Below are positions 51,833-61,128 of a stretch of 64,000 nucleotides of DNA, one piece after another. The notes under the pieces were generated by a model. The model saw nothing but the letters and a program-made list of their open reading frames with translations. It was not told the DNA's origin and did not search any database. The translations under genes and the position numbers were made by a program. The DNA is taken from NCBI RefSeq assembly GCF_014200575.1, contig NZ_JACHBZ010000005.1, forward strand, positions 1 through 64,000. The letters run 5' to 3'. Origin of the DNA: Mucilaginibacter saanensis (GTDB lineage: Bacteria; Bacteroidota; Bacteroidia; Sphingobacteriales; Sphingobacteriaceae). Position 1 is the first letter of the stretch, and every line of letters begins with the position of its first letter.

Positions 51833-53203
51833 ATGAAAGAAATGGTTGAGCAAATAGAATTGTTACTGGAACAAGAGGATAATACCCAATTACAGGAATA
51901 TTTGAACAACCTTAACATATCGGATGTTGAAGAGCTGATAGATGAACTCCCGGAACATGGCCCCTTATTTATCGAAACACTGTCGTTAAACCGCGCTGTT
52001 AATGTTTTTCGCATTCTTGATTCGCCCACGCAGGAGCGTATCATCAAAAAACTATCAGGGCAAAAAGTTGCCGACCTCATTAATGAGCTACCTCCCGATG
52101 ACCGTACCGCATTGTTCAGCGAGCTACATGGTGATGCAGTTCAAAAGCTCATTCTGCATTTATCGCCCGAGGACCGTAAGGAAGCACTGTCATTATTAGG
52201 TTACGAAGAAGATAGCGTTGGCCGTTTAATGACCCCTGATTATATAGCTGTTAAAAGAACCTGGGATGTAACCCGCGTATTATCGCACATACGCCGTTAT
52301 GGTAAAAACTCCGAAACTATTGACGTTATATACGTAATTGACGAAAATGGTTTGTTGCTGGATGATATCAGGATACGTGAAATATTATTGGTTAAGCCCG
52401 AAACCAAGGTAAGCGACCTGATGGATGGCCGCCTGATTGCGTTAAGCGCCAGCGACCCGCAGGAAGAAGCCATTAATATTTTCAGGATGAATAACCGTAC
52501 GGCACTGCCAGTGGTTGACAACGAAAATATATTGCTCGGCATTGTAACGGTGGATGATATTTTGTGGATAGCCAATGAGGAGTACACCGAAGATATTCAG
52601 AAAATAGGGGGTACCGAGGCTTTGGATGAACCTTATCTGGATATCAATTTATTCAGATTGGTGAAAAAGCGGGTAGGCTGGCTTATTATTTTGTTCCTGG
52701 GCGAAATGCTTACCGCCACCGCTATGGGCTTTTTTGAAAAAGCTATTGAAAAGGCAGTTGTGCTGGCCCTGTTTATTCCGCTTATTATATCAAGTGGTGG
52801 TAACAGTGGATCGCAGGCTTCCACTTTAATTATACAGGCTATGGCGCTTGGAGAGGTTACGGTTGCCGATTGGTGGCGGGTAATGCGCCGCGAATTGTTG
52901 TCGGGCTTAATGCTGGGTTTAACGCTGGGTGTTATAGGTTTTATGCGTATTTATATCTGGACCATGTTTTCGCCCATTTATGGCGCTCATTGGATATTGG
53001 TAGGCTTAACCGTGGGCTGTGCCCTGGTTGGTGTAGTGCTTTGGGGCTCATTGGCGGGCTCTATGTTGCCCCTGATCTTGAAAAAGCTTGGTGCCGACCC
53101 TGCCACATCTTCGGCCCCGTTTGTAGCAACGCTGGTTGATGTAACCGGACTGATCATTTACTTTACCATTGCAGTAATGCTTATGCGTGGAACGCTGCTT
53201 TAA
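51833..53203 (+). CDS. mgtE: Magnesium transporter MgtE
   Basis: 456 residues: N-terminal MgtE_N superhelix (about 1-130), two CBS domains (about 135-255, with LMTPDYIAV and DDILWIAN), and a five-helix transport domain from about 285 (VGWLIILFLGEMLTA, SSGGNSGSQASTLIIQA, STOP in a last helix near 450). CBS domains sense Mg and gate the channel. GGGGGAG lies 8 nt before the start. Divergent from ychF. Confidence 0.97.
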   Translation: MKEMVEQIELLLEQEDNTQLQEYLNNLNISDVEELIDELPEHGPLFIETLSLNRAVNVFRILDSPTQERIIKKLSGQKVADLINELPPDDRTALFSELHGDAVQKLILHLSPEDRKEALSLLGYEEDSVGRLMTPDYIAVKRTWDVTRVLSHIRRYGKNSETIDVIYVIDENGLLLDDIRIREILLVKPETKVSDLMDGRLIALSASDPQEEAINIFRMNNRTALPVVDNENILLGIVTVDDILWIANEEYTEDIQKIGGTEALDEPYLDINLFRLVKKRVGWLIILFLGEMLTATAMGFFEKAIEKAVVLALFIPLIISSGGNSGSQASTLIIQAMALGEVTVADWWRVMRRELLSGLMLGLTLGVIGFMRIYIWTMFSPIYGAHWILVGLTVGCALVGVVLWGSLAGSMLPLILKKLGADPATSSAPFVATLVDVTGLIIYFTIAVMLMRGTLL

Positions 53204-53232
53204 TTATTACTCAATAGCAAACATATTAAAGC

Positions 53233-53269
53233 AAAATAGCCCGGTGAGTTTAACTTACCGGGCTATTTT
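53233..53269. terminator. Bidirectional terminator between mgtE and the response regulator
   Basis: AAAATAGCCCGGT/ACCGGGCTATTTT, a 13-bp perfect stem, loop GAGTTTAACTT. Serves both converging genes. Confidence 0.93.
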
Positions 53270-53273
53270 ACTT

Positions 53274-53672
53274 TTAAAAATCGCAATCGGCATGTTCAAC
53301 ATCATTACCGGCTTTTAAAAAGCAATTCTTTATAGCATCGGTTATATCTGAAAGATCGAATGGTTTTGCTACAAAATCATCAGAGCCATAGTTGCCTAAT
53401 GACTCAAGTACCCTGGGATAGGCTGACACCATGATCACGGGGATGTGCGCCGTCGTGGGCGTGGTTTTAAGGATATGGCAAAGCTCACCGCCGTTTATGC
53501 CAAATAATATATAGTCTAATATTACCATGTCGGCATTATAATCGATAGCGGCCTTACATATATCATCGGTAAAATTCAGACCCTGAACTTCATAACCCTC
53601 CATCTCAAGTGTGTCTTTCATCACTTCGAGTATATCCTCGCTATCGTCAAGGATTAAAATTCTTTTAGGCAT
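53274..53672 (-). CDS. Single-domain response regulator
   Basis: 132 residues, only a receiver domain: acidic pair Asp9/Asp10, phospho-acceptor Asp53 (MVILDYI), Ser83 (MVSAYP), Lys103 (VAKPFD). The C-terminal extension is short and acidic. Without an output domain it probably acts on a partner kinase or motility/stress pathway. No kinase in the neighbourhood. Confidence 0.93.
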   Translation of the reverse strand: MPKRILILDDSEDILEVMKDTLEMEGYEVQGLNFTDDICKAAIDYNADMVILDYILFGINGGELCHILKTTPTTAHIPVIMVSAYPRVLESLGNYGSDDFVAKPFDLSDITDAIKNCFLKAGNDVEHADCDF

Positions 53673-53759
53673 ATTATTAAATTGGTATAGATAGTAACGT
53701 TTGGTTAATAACTTTTGTTTTTACACTTAAAATTATTGCTGTAATAATTGAGTTACAGT

Positions 53760-54362
53760 TTAAGTTTTTAAGTCAGTCACTATATCGTTCACTGTTTTTA
53801 ATACCGTATCTAAATTGGCCGGAGTGCTGGTTACCTTGGCAATCATAATGCCGCCTTCAATAAGTGCAATCAAAGAAAGAGCTATGCGGGCGGTATCAAT
53901 ACCTGTCTTAAATTCACCGGCTGCGATGCCTCCGTTTATTAGTTCCTCAATGCTTTTTTTCCATCTGATGATAACAGCAGCGGCTTTTTCCTTTAATATG
54001 GGATTGGTGTCATCTGCATCAATTGCGGTATTTAATATGGGGCAGCCGCCTTCTGGAAATGTTGCCGCTGTAAAGCTGTGGTAAACCCTGGCATAAACCA
54101 GTAGCTTTTCATGATAGGTAGGGGCTTTTTGAATAAGCTGTACTATTTGCCTGCGTACCTTTGATGAGTTGTAATCAAACACGGCAACAGCTACTTCTTC
54201 TTTATTCTTAAAATTACCGTATATGCTTCCCTTGGTTAAGCCGGTAGCTTCGGTCAGGTCAGATAACGAAGTGCCCGCATAACCCTTTTTGTTGAAGATA
54301 CCTGCAGTGGTTTCTACAATAAACTGGCGGGTTCTTTCGGCTTTTGATAATTCGTTTTCCAT
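53760..54362 (-). CDS. TetR/AcrR-family regulator of the SDR gene
   Basis: 200 residues. HTH at about 10-57 (RTRQFIVETTAGIFNKKGYAGTSLSDLTEATGLTKGSIYGNFKNK). It carries TACCAATTGGTA 10 nt upstream of its start, the same palindrome that sits upstream of the SDR gene 0.9 kb away. It most likely represses both, relieved by a ligand of the SDR pathway. Confidence 0.92.
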   Translation of the reverse strand: MENELSKAERTRQFIVETTAGIFNKKGYAGTSLSDLTEATGLTKGSIYGNFKNKEEVAVAVFDYNSSKVRRQIVQLIQKAPTYHEKLLVYARVYHSFTAATFPEGGCPILNTAIDADDTNPILKEKAAAVIIRWKKSIEELINGGIAAGEFKTGIDTARIALSLIALIEGGIMIAKVTSTPANLDTVLKTVNDIVTDLKT

Positions 54363-54372
54363 AATGCAAATG

Positions 54373-54384
54373 TACCAATTGGTA
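54373..54384. promoter_or_regulatory. TetR operator at the regulator's own promoter
   Basis: TACCAATTGGTA, a perfect 12-bp palindrome, 10 nt upstream of the TetR start codon. Identical to the core of the SDR operator at 55271-55296. Confidence 0.75.
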
Positions 54385-54430
54385 TTTTAATATTATAATT
54401 CTATCAACACCATCATGCTGTGTACAAAGC

Positions 54431-54470
54431 ATTCAAGGCCCAATATATGGCTGTACATTGGACCTTGAAT
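54431..54470 (-). terminator. Terminator of the SDR gene
   Basis: Stem 54431-54444/54457-54470 (ATTCAAGG-C-CCAAT against ATTGG-A-CCTTGAAT, one mismatch) with a 12-nt loop. Past the SDR stop in the leftward direction. Confidence 0.7.
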
Positions 54471-54490
54471 GGCTGTTAATAGTTTCTTGA

Positions 54491-55237
54491 TTAACTTGGA
54501 CGGCTGTTCATGGCGTTTAAAGCTTCGGTAGGTGACGACAGAAATAATTGATAAAGTTGTTCGGTACCAGCAACTCTGATCTCATAGTTATCAGTTTCCA
54601 ATCCGGCTAAAAATTCATCAGCAACCTGCGATGCAGGGATACCGTTATGACCACCGATTTCTGTAGAAAATTCAGTATCAACCAGCGGCGGCATCAGTTC
54701 AAATACTTTAACGGCAGTATCGGTTAAGCTAATCCTTAATGACAGCGTATAAGAGTGCAGGGCTGCTTTACTGGCCGAATAAGTGGCAGTTACTTTGCCC
54801 GGTACAAAAGCTACTATTGATGATACATTCACTATTGCCGCTTCCGTTTGTTTTTTAAGTATAGGCAGTAGTTTTTCGTTAAGCCTGATAACTGACAAGA
54901 AGTTGGTGTGTATTTCTGCACTTGCACGCTCAAATGTATCGGTGTTATTAAGCAGATCACTTAAGCCCGATGCGGCACCTGCATTGTTGATCACAACATT
55001 AAGCTTAGGGAAATCGCTGGTTAGTTTAGCTACCAAAGCTTCCACATCGGCAGCACTGGCTATATCAGCGTTAATGGCGGTAACATTTTGTAGTTGGGCT
55101 GCTGCTTTTTGCAGACGCTCCGGGTTACGACCAACAATAATTACATGGTTATTTTTAGCTGATAATTGTTTGGCTATTTCAAAACCTATGCCAGCACTTC
55201 CGCCGGTGATAAGTACTGTATTTTGTGAAGTTTTCAT
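54491..55237 (-). CDS. Short-chain dehydrogenase/reductase (DltE-like)
   Basis: 248 residues. NAD(P) motif TGGSAGIG (11-18), NNAG (84-87), catalytic Ser140, Tyr153 and Lys157 (YSASK). Fold and length match classical SDRs; the sequence recalls the DltE-like group of unknown substrate. Controlled by the nearby TetR via a 26-bp palindrome. Substrate not predictable from sequence. Confidence 0.92.
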   Translation of the reverse strand: MKTSQNTVLITGGSAGIGFEIAKQLSAKNNHVIIVGRNPERLQKAAAQLQNVTAINADIASAADVEALVAKLTSDFPKLNVVINNAGAASGLSDLLNNTDTFERASAEIHTNFLSVIRLNEKLLPILKKQTEAAIVNVSSIVAFVPGKVTATYSASKAALHSYTLSLRISLTDTAVKVFELMPPLVDTEFSTEIGGHNGIPASQVADEFLAGLETDNYEIRVAGTEQLYQLFLSSPTEALNAMNSRPS

Positions 55238-55270
55238 TTTGTTTAATGTTGTTATTTTGTTTAACGATAC

Positions 55271-55296
55271 AAAAATATACCAATTGGTATATTTTT
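55271..55296. promoter_or_regulatory. 26-bp perfect palindromic operator upstream of the SDR gene
   Basis: The centre is TACCAATTGGTA, flanked by AAAAATA and TATTTTT, giving perfect symmetry over 26 bp, 34 nt upstream of the SDR start. It is the stronger of the two copies of this operator. Confidence 0.8.
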
Positions 55297-55358
55297 ACAA
55301 TAGACAATACTCATCTTTATGTCATCATTACCAAGTGGCCAATAAGCAGCAATAAAAA

Positions 55359-55385
55359 AGCCTGCTGTTATTAAAACAGCAGGCT
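55359..55385 (-). terminator. Terminator of the lut operon
   Basis: AGCCTGCTGTT/AACAGCAGGCT with a 5-nt loop; on the minus strand a TTTTTTATT tail follows. 33 nt past the lutC stop. Confidence 0.92.
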
Positions 55386-55417
55386 AAATCAAAATATATA
55401 AACTCAATTAAAAGGGG

Positions 55418-56014
55418 CTATGTTGTTAATATAAAAACCGATAAGCTGCGTGGGCCTTGTGCGCCAATTACCAATGATTGCTCAATATCTGCAGTTTTTG
55501 ACGGGCCTGAGATAAATGCGCCATAACCATAATCGGCATTGCCAATTTTAGCGTAGGCCTGACCCATGGCCGGTACCAAATCGTCCTGATGAATTACGAT
55601 GGCCAGATGCTGGCTAATAAAGGGCAACACCCTAACATTCATTTGAGTTTCGGTTAACCATAATGCGCCGTTTTCGGCAACACCAAGGAATGATCGTAAT
55701 ATGGTTAGCTCCACATCGGCAAAGCTGTGTGCCAGTTCATCAACTACATTGCCTGCATAAGTATATTCGTCCAGTTCCTTAATGCCCGATATGATTTTTA
55801 CGCCGGCTTTAAATTCTTTATGTAATATGGTTTTAATGGCATCAAAATCTGAAACCTCATAAACAAAACTTCCACCGGCTGTAGCCACTGTAGTATATTG
55901 TTTAACCTGTGATACATCTGATGCGGTTAGGGCATCTAAAATATCAACATTAGGCAGTTCGGCATGGCTAAACTGGTTGCTTTTTACTGCGGCTAATATT
56001 TTTTCCCTGCTCAT
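55418..56014 (-). CDS. lutC: Lactate utilization protein LutC
   Basis: 198 residues. LUD domain: VEEVFDF-type N-terminus replaced by SREKILAAVKSNQ, then NGALWLTETQMNVR and FISGPSKTADIEQSLVIGAQGPRSLSVFI, which form the conserved LutC C-terminal block. It is part of the LutABC complex oxidising L-lactate to pyruvate. Start overlaps the lutB stop by 1 nt. Confidence 0.93.
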   Translation of the reverse strand: MSREKILAAVKSNQFSHAELPNVDILDALTASDVSQVKQYTTVATAGGSFVYEVSDFDAIKTILHKEFKAGVKIISGIKELDEYTYAGNVVDELAHSFADVELTILRSFLGVAENGALWLTETQMNVRVLPFISQHLAIVIHQDDLVPAMGQAYAKIGNADYGYGAFISGPSKTADIEQSLVIGAQGPRSLSVFILTT

Positions 56015-57399
56015 TATTTTTTCCCTTCCTTTCTTTTATTATACCATTCGCCAAACGATTCTTCAGGTGCTTTGGGCATTTCGCGGTGTTTATACCAGGG
56101 GTTTAATTTGTTATTAACAGCAAACGGGGCATACTTAAATACCAGCCGACCCATTTTACCGCCCGACCGGTATAACGCCGGTGACGATAAGGTAATTGCC
56201 ATGGCTTTCATGGCAATGGTTTTAGCAGTAGGTGTATAGCCTTCTTTTACAATAACCTGCCTCCATTTATAAAGCTGATCATGGATGTCAATTTTAACTG
56301 GGCATACGTTGCTGCATGAACCGCAAAGCGTTGATGCAAAAGGCAGATCTGCATATTTTTTCATGTCCAGGTTAGGCGCCAGTATGGAGCCTATAGGACC
56401 GGCAATAGCGGTATGGTAACTGTGCCCACCGCTTTTACGGTATACCGGGCAAGTATTCATGCAGGCGCCGCAGCGGATGCATTTTAATGAATTGCGGAAA
56501 TCTTCTCGACCTAATTGTATGCTGCGGCCGTTATCAACAATTATAATATGTATCTGCTTGTTTTCTTGAGGTTTTTTAAAATGGCTGGAGTAGGTGGTGA
56601 TAGGTTGCCCGGTGGCACTGCGGGTAAGCAGCCTTAAAAATATACCTAGATGTTTCCTTTCCGGGATAATCTTTTCAAGCCCCATAGATGCAATATGGAT
56701 CTCGGCCAAATGGGCGCCCATATCTGCATTACCCTCGTTGGTGCAAATTACAAATTCGCCGGTTTCGGCAATGGCAAAGTTGACGCCGGTGAGTGCCGCC
56801 CTGCGGGTTAAAAACACCTCACGTAAATGCTGACGCGCTGTTTCCGTTAGTATTTTAGGATCCGATTCGCCTTTGGCCGAGCCTAAGTGCTCATGAAAAA
56901 TATCGCCAATTTCTTCTTTCTTTTTATGGATGCAGGGTAATACAATGTGGCTGGGCGGTTCGCCGGCCAGTTGTACAATACGCTCGCCCAGGTCAGAGTC
57001 AATTACATCAAGGCCCTGTTCTTTTAAATACTCGTTTAAATGACATTCCTCGGTAAGCATTGATTTACTTTTAACCATACGGTTAATGCCGCGCTCGGTA
57101 AGCAATTGGTGTACAATTTTATTATGTTCGGCAGCATCGGCAGCCCAGTGTACCACTACGCCGTTTTTAATGGCATTAGCTTCAAACTGCTCCAGGTAAC
57201 CACTAAGGTTTGATAATACATTGTTCTTGATCTGCGATGCCGTTTCTCTTAGCAATTCCCATTCAGGGAGTTTATGTGCCTGTATATCGCGTTTTTGACG
57301 TACCCACCACAGGGTTTCGTCATGCCAGTCAACCCGGGGTTCATCCTTATTAAAGGCTGCAGCTAATTCAGCATGGCTTTTTTCGGTAACGTTACTCAT
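56014..57399 (-). CDS. lutB: Lactate utilization iron-sulfur protein LutB
   Basis: 461 residues. Contains a LUD domain (AETGEFVICTNEGNADM) and two 4Fe-4S motifs: CIRCGACMNTCP followed by VYRKSGG, and CGSCSNVCPVKID. It passes electrons from lactate within LutABC to the respiratory chain. Overlaps lutA by 4 nt. Confidence 0.95.
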   Translation of the reverse strand: MSNVTEKSHAELAAAFNKDEPRVDWHDETLWWVRQKRDIQAHKLPEWELLRETASQIKNNVLSNLSGYLEQFEANAIKNGVVVHWAADAAEHNKIVHQLLTERGINRMVKSKSMLTEECHLNEYLKEQGLDVIDSDLGERIVQLAGEPPSHIVLPCIHKKKEEIGDIFHEHLGSAKGESDPKILTETARQHLREVFLTRRAALTGVNFAIAETGEFVICTNEGNADMGAHLAEIHIASMGLEKIIPERKHLGIFLRLLTRSATGQPITTYSSHFKKPQENKQIHIIIVDNGRSIQLGREDFRNSLKCIRCGACMNTCPVYRKSGGHSYHTAIAGPIGSILAPNLDMKKYADLPFASTLCGSCSNVCPVKIDIHDQLYKWRQVIVKEGYTPTAKTIAMKAMAITLSSPALYRSGGKMGRLVFKYAPFAVNNKLNPWYKHREMPKAPEESFGEWYNKRKEGKK

Positions 57400-58136
57400 G
57401 GCTGGTAGTGGTTTAAAATTTCGGCAACGTGAATTACCTTAACATCGCTGTTTTGCCTGCGCAAAATACCTTCCAGGTGCATGAGGCATGAAAGATCGGC
57501 CGAGGTAATGTATTGTGCACCGTGTTCAATATGGTCTTCAACGCGGTCAATTCCCATTTTCGATGATACGGCTTCTTCAACAACACAAAACGTTCCGCCA
57601 AAGCCGCAGCAATCATCCTGACGGCTGAGTGGCACCAACTCCAGTCCTTGCACCATGTTCAATAACTGGCCGGGCTTACTGAAAGCAGGGGCAACCAGCT
57701 CGCTCATTTGGGATATTTTAAGACCGCGCAAACCATGGCAGCTATTGTGCAAACCTACTTTATAAGGGAACCTTGCTTCCAAATGCTCCACTTTTAAAAC
57801 ATCAACCAAAAACTCGGTGAGCTCATAAACCCTTTTCCTGATGGCAAGGGCCTTATCCTCATTTTCTGATGAGTGCAGGTGTTCCTTGATATGTAAGGTG
57901 CAGCTACCTGAGGGGCATACGACGTAATCGTACCCCGAAAAGTTATCTATAAATAAGTTATTACAGCCCGAGGTAAGGTGCTCATAGCCAGAATTGGCCA
58001 TGGGTTGCCCGCAGCAGGTTTGGTTTTTAGGGTAATGAACCTCAACGCCAAGTTTTTCAAGTAGCTCCAGCGTGGCAATGGCCGCTTTGGGATAAAACTG
58101 ATCAACGTAGCAGGGTACAAATAAAGCTACCTTCAT
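57396..58136 (-). CDS. lutA: Lactate utilization protein LutA
   Basis: 246 residues. Two CCG domains (QTCCGQPMANSGY with upstream FVPCYVDQFYP; HNSCHGLRG with DDCCGFGGTF), the cofactor-binding Cys clusters typical of LutA/GlpC-like subunits. First gene of the operon, preceded by the TGATAACA/TGTTATCA operator. Confidence 0.95.
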   Translation of the reverse strand: MKVALFVPCYVDQFYPKAAIATLELLEKLGVEVHYPKNQTCCGQPMANSGYEHLTSGCNNLFIDNFSGYDYVVCPSGSCTLHIKEHLHSSENEDKALAIRKRVYELTEFLVDVLKVEHLEARFPYKVGLHNSCHGLRGLKISQMSELVAPAFSKPGQLLNMVQGLELVPLSRQDDCCGFGGTFCVVEEAVSSKMGIDRVEDHIEHGAQYITSADLSCLMHLEGILRRQNSDVKVIHVAEILNHYQP

Positions 58137-58329
58137 TATTATTTGTTTACTTTAATTGGTTAAAGCAATATTAGCGGTTATAAATTATAAAACTGTCCCC
58201 CTGTATCTGTAAGTATTTTAGTTAAGTAAAAATAGCCCTTGCAACAGGTTCGGTCAATTAATTTACAGGTTTGTATGCCAATAAATGTAACTTGTACATT
58301 TGAATGTCAGTTAACGAAATTACAGTTAA

Positions 58330-58347
58330 TGATAACAAGTGTTATCA
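58330..58347. promoter_or_regulatory. Inverted repeat upstream of lutA
   Basis: TGATAACA-AG-TGTTATCA, 8-bp perfect arms, about 190 nt upstream of the lutA start. It is a good operator candidate for a lactate-responsive regulator, though none is encoded in the window. The rest of the 58137-58511 gap is promoter-like AT-rich sequence plus the terminator at 58421. Confidence 0.55.
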
Positions 58348-58420
58348 GTTTTTTTTGCAAAAGATTAATGGTAATTAGCAGGGATAGTTTAATTCCGACT
58401 CAATAATCTGTATTTATAAA

Positions 58421-58462
58421 GTCCCCGCCTTTTTTAATCTCTAAAGTAAAAAAGGCGGGGAC
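58421..58462 (-). terminator. Terminator of the aspartate kinase operon
   Basis: GTCCCCGCCTTTTTT pairs perfectly with AAAAAAGGCGGGGAC, a 15-bp stem with a 12-nt loop. 50 nt beyond the lysC stop in the leftward direction. Confidence 0.9.
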
Positions 58463-58511
58463 CACAGAAATATCAATGGAGCATCAGCACTTCTGATGTA
58501 TGACAGTCCAG

Positions 58512-59768
58512 TTATTTTACGACTACCTGCGCCGTGTTTCTGCTGATCTGTTCCAGCAATATGGTTTTGTCCTGGGTTAACTCTTTCAGGGTATTTTCGT
58601 TGTGGTGCCTGATGGTGATCAGCGTAAGGCCGGTGTTGTATTTTACTTTAAAATCCTGTTGTAAACTATGTAGCAGTTTTCCAAAGCGTTCTTCATAAAA
58701 ATCAAAACAAACCGAAAAACTAAGGGCTGATGTTTGCATTACGTTAACCTTTACCTGGTTTTGTGCAAACAGGCGAAATACATCGCTCAGGTGATCTTCC
58801 GTTATAAAGGAGTAATCTTTACTTGATACCGAAAGTAATATCTGGTTTTGTTTCAGGATAATTACGGGCTTGGTAAATTGGTTTACGCCATCTTCCTTAA
58901 TCACGGTTCCCGCCGCATCGGGATCATTAAATGGCTTTACCAATAATGGTATTTCGGCATTTTGCAGCGGTTTGATGGTTTTTGGGTGAATAACGCTTGC
59001 ACCATAATAAGTCATCTCAATAGCTTCAGAATAAGATAATTCATCAAACTTTACCGTGTCTGCGAAAAACTTAGGGTCGGCATTTAATATACCGGGAACA
59101 TCTTTCCAGGTAGTAACAGATTCGGCACCCAGGCAGGCCGCAAATATTGATGCGGTGTAGTCAGAACCTTCGCGACCCAGGGTAGTGGTAAAGTTTTCAG
59201 ATGTGCCGCCTAAAAATCCCTGGGTTACTACTACGCCCTTATCCAGCAATGCCGGGATATCCCTGCTGATGCTGGCGCGTGTTTTATCCCATTGTACCAC
59301 ACCTTCGCGGTAGGTATTATCGGTATGGATATAGCTGCGAACATCCACCCAGTGGCTTTTTACACTAACTTTATTTAAATAAGCATTAACAATGCGGGTT
59401 GATACCAGTTCGCCGATGGATACGATATGGTCATAGATAAAATCATAGTCGTCATGCGGCTCGTCCTCAATCATCCAGTCAATCTCTACAAAGGTATTGG
59501 CAATTTCGTCAAATACCGGGTGTTCGGACTCAAACAATTCCAGCAATATGTCAAAATGATACTTTTTTATACCGTCGTAAATGGGGTTTATATCGTCTGT
59601 TTGATCAACGTATGCACGGGTAAGGTTTTCGAGCGCATTAGTGGTTTTGCCCATGGCCGATACTACGATGAGTAACTGGTTGTCCGTATATTTTTTAACA
59701 ACGCTGGCCAGGTTAATGATACCATTGGCATCCTTAACAGATGCACCTCCGAATTTAAAAACAAGCAT
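58512..59768 (-). CDS. lysC: Aspartate kinase (monofunctional)
   Basis: 418 residues. KFGGASV (5-11) ATP-binding motif, GREGSDYTAS catalytic motif, and C-terminal ACT domains (about 300-410) for feedback control. Phosphorylates L-aspartate, first step to Lys, Thr, Met and diaminopimelate. Adjacent by one base to the lipoprotein gene upstream in the same direction. Confidence 0.95.
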   Translation of the reverse strand: MLVFKFGGASVKDANGIINLASVVKKYTDNQLLIVVSAMGKTTNALENLTRAYVDQTDDINPIYDGIKKYHFDILLELFESEHPVFDEIANTFVEIDWMIEDEPHDDYDFIYDHIVSIGELVSTRIVNAYLNKVSVKSHWVDVRSYIHTDNTYREGVVQWDKTRASISRDIPALLDKGVVVTQGFLGGTSENFTTTLGREGSDYTASIFAACLGAESVTTWKDVPGILNADPKFFADTVKFDELSYSEAIEMTYYGASVIHPKTIKPLQNAEIPLLVKPFNDPDAAGTVIKEDGVNQFTKPVIILKQNQILLSVSSKDYSFITEDHLSDVFRLFAQNQVKVNVMQTSALSFSVCFDFYEERFGKLLHSLQQDFKVKYNTGLTLITIRHHNENTLKELTQDKTILLEQISRNTAQVVVK

Positions 59769-60584
59769 TTATTTAATGTATTTGGCTACAACCGTATTCG
59801 GCCGTAATAATGATCTGATTTGTGAATAGGGGATAAGCAAGGTAGTTGTACCCGCCGCATAAGGCTTAATTTCATACTGGTTAAAAAAGAACTTAATGCC
59901 CAGTGGAGTAACAGAAAAATTGTCGTTAAGTGCAAAACGGTTATCCTTAAAAAAATAATCTTTTGCTAAGGATGCGGTATCGCTCAGTTTTTCGTTTTTT
60001 CTGAAAATGGTTTCGGCTGTACTTTTTAGCTTTTCAGTGTAGTTATCTCTAAAAAGATCACTTAAGGTTATGCTTTTGTTGGCTTTGGTATCCCAATTAA
60101 TAAAAAAAGTAGCCGATGCGCCGTGGGCGCCACCCTGGTAAGTATAGCCCCCAATTTCAAGCGTGGTAAGGCTGGAGTCCTGTATTATAACCTTAGCATA
60201 GCTGTTGAGTTCATAATACATATCCAGTTTAGGATTTTGTTTTTTAAAATCGGTATAAGCCTGTAAAAATTTTTTGCTCATCAGGGCCACTGTGCTATCG
60301 GGTTGGCCATCCATAGCAAAAAGGCTTGTTAATTTACGAGTAACCGAATCGTTTAAAGTTTTTTGACCAGTAAAAACCGGGTATTTTACCCGTATTACAG
60401 TACATGCACTGTCAGGTTTGTTGCCGCAGTCTGCCGCCCGCTCATGTATAGTTTTGTAAGTGTAGGCAAGTGTATCATTTGACCCAGATACAGCAGCAGC
60501 CTTTTGCTTTGCAGGCGTACCCCATTGGCATGAAGCAAATGCAAAACTTATAGCAATAAAACAAAGCAGGCAGATAGTTTTCAT
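59769..60584 (-). CDS. DUF3298/DUF4163-type lipoprotein
   Basis: 271 residues. Lipobox FASC at Cys19. The mature protein has the DUF4163 segment (ACTVIRVKYPVFTG...) and the DUF3298 ending (ITLSDLFRDNYTEKL... GIKFFFNQYEIKPYAAGTTTLLIPYSQI) known from RsiV-like proteins. Probably an envelope stress or lysozyme-binding-like domain; specific role unknown. Precedes lysC directly. Confidence 0.88.
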   Translation of the reverse strand: MKTICLLCFIAISFAFASCQWGTPAKQKAAAVSGSNDTLAYTYKTIHERAADCGNKPDSACTVIRVKYPVFTGQKTLNDSVTRKLTSLFAMDGQPDSTVALMSKKFLQAYTDFKKQNPKLDMYYELNSYAKVIIQDSSLTTLEIGGYTYQGGAHGASATFFINWDTKANKSITLSDLFRDNYTEKLKSTAETIFRKNEKLSDTASLAKDYFFKDNRFALNDNFSVTPLGIKFFFNQYEIKPYAAGTTTLLIPYSQIRSLLRPNTVVAKYIK

Positions 60585-60587
60585 AGC

Positions 60588-61097
60588 TTAATAATTTAAA
60601 AACTGTTCTCTTGATAACGATGCGTTGAGCCAACCAGATTCAATACTGGCTTCATATTTTTTATAAAAATTCAGTGCAGGTTCGTTCCAGTCCAGTACTT
60701 GCCATACCATGCCACTATAATCAAGTTCTTTAGCCTCGGCAATAAGTCTGTTGAACAATAATTTACCAACTCCTTTGCCCCGGTAGGCTTCCGTAACTAT
60801 TAAATCTTCCAGGTACATGCGGCAACCTTTCCAGGTAGAGTAGCGGATGTAATAAATGGCAAAACCGATGATAAGTCCGTCAGCTTGGGCTACAAAAGCC
60901 TTCCATACTGGGTTAGTGCCAAATCCTGCAGCCTCAAATTCAGCCAGCGTAACAGAAACTTCATCAGGTAGTTTTTCATAAAGGGCAAGTTCGTGTACCA
61001 GCTCCATTAAACGCGGGCAATCGTTCTGCTGGGCAACACGAATATTAAGCTCCCCGGCCCCTTGAACGGGAAGTTTTTGATTAGTTGTATTCTCCAT
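60588..61097 (-). CDS. GNAT-family N-acetyltransferase (diamine acetyltransferase-like)
   Basis: 169 residues. GNAT acetyl-CoA motif VTEAYRGKGVGKLLF preceded by the MYLEDLIV strand; the C-terminal LDWNEPALNFYKKYEA is typical. The overall pattern resembles spermidine/diamine acetyltransferases (SSAT-like), but substrate is not certain. Same direction as yggS upstream and the lipoprotein downstream. Confidence 0.9.
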   Translation of the reverse strand: MENTTNQKLPVQGAGELNIRVAQQNDCPRLMELVHELALYEKLPDEVSVTLAEFEAAGFGTNPVWKAFVAQADGLIIGFAIYYIRYSTWKGCRMYLEDLIVTEAYRGKGVGKLLFNRLIAEAKELDYSGMVWQVLDWNEPALNFYKKYEASIESGWLNASLSREQFLNY

Positions 61098-61128
61098 TTC
61101 TTAAATAATCATTTAACCCGGCAACGGA

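Noticed and set aside
55418..58136. lutABC as prophage cargo
   Set aside because: It lies more than 10 kb outside the integrase boundary among housekeeping genes and has the standard host operon layout.
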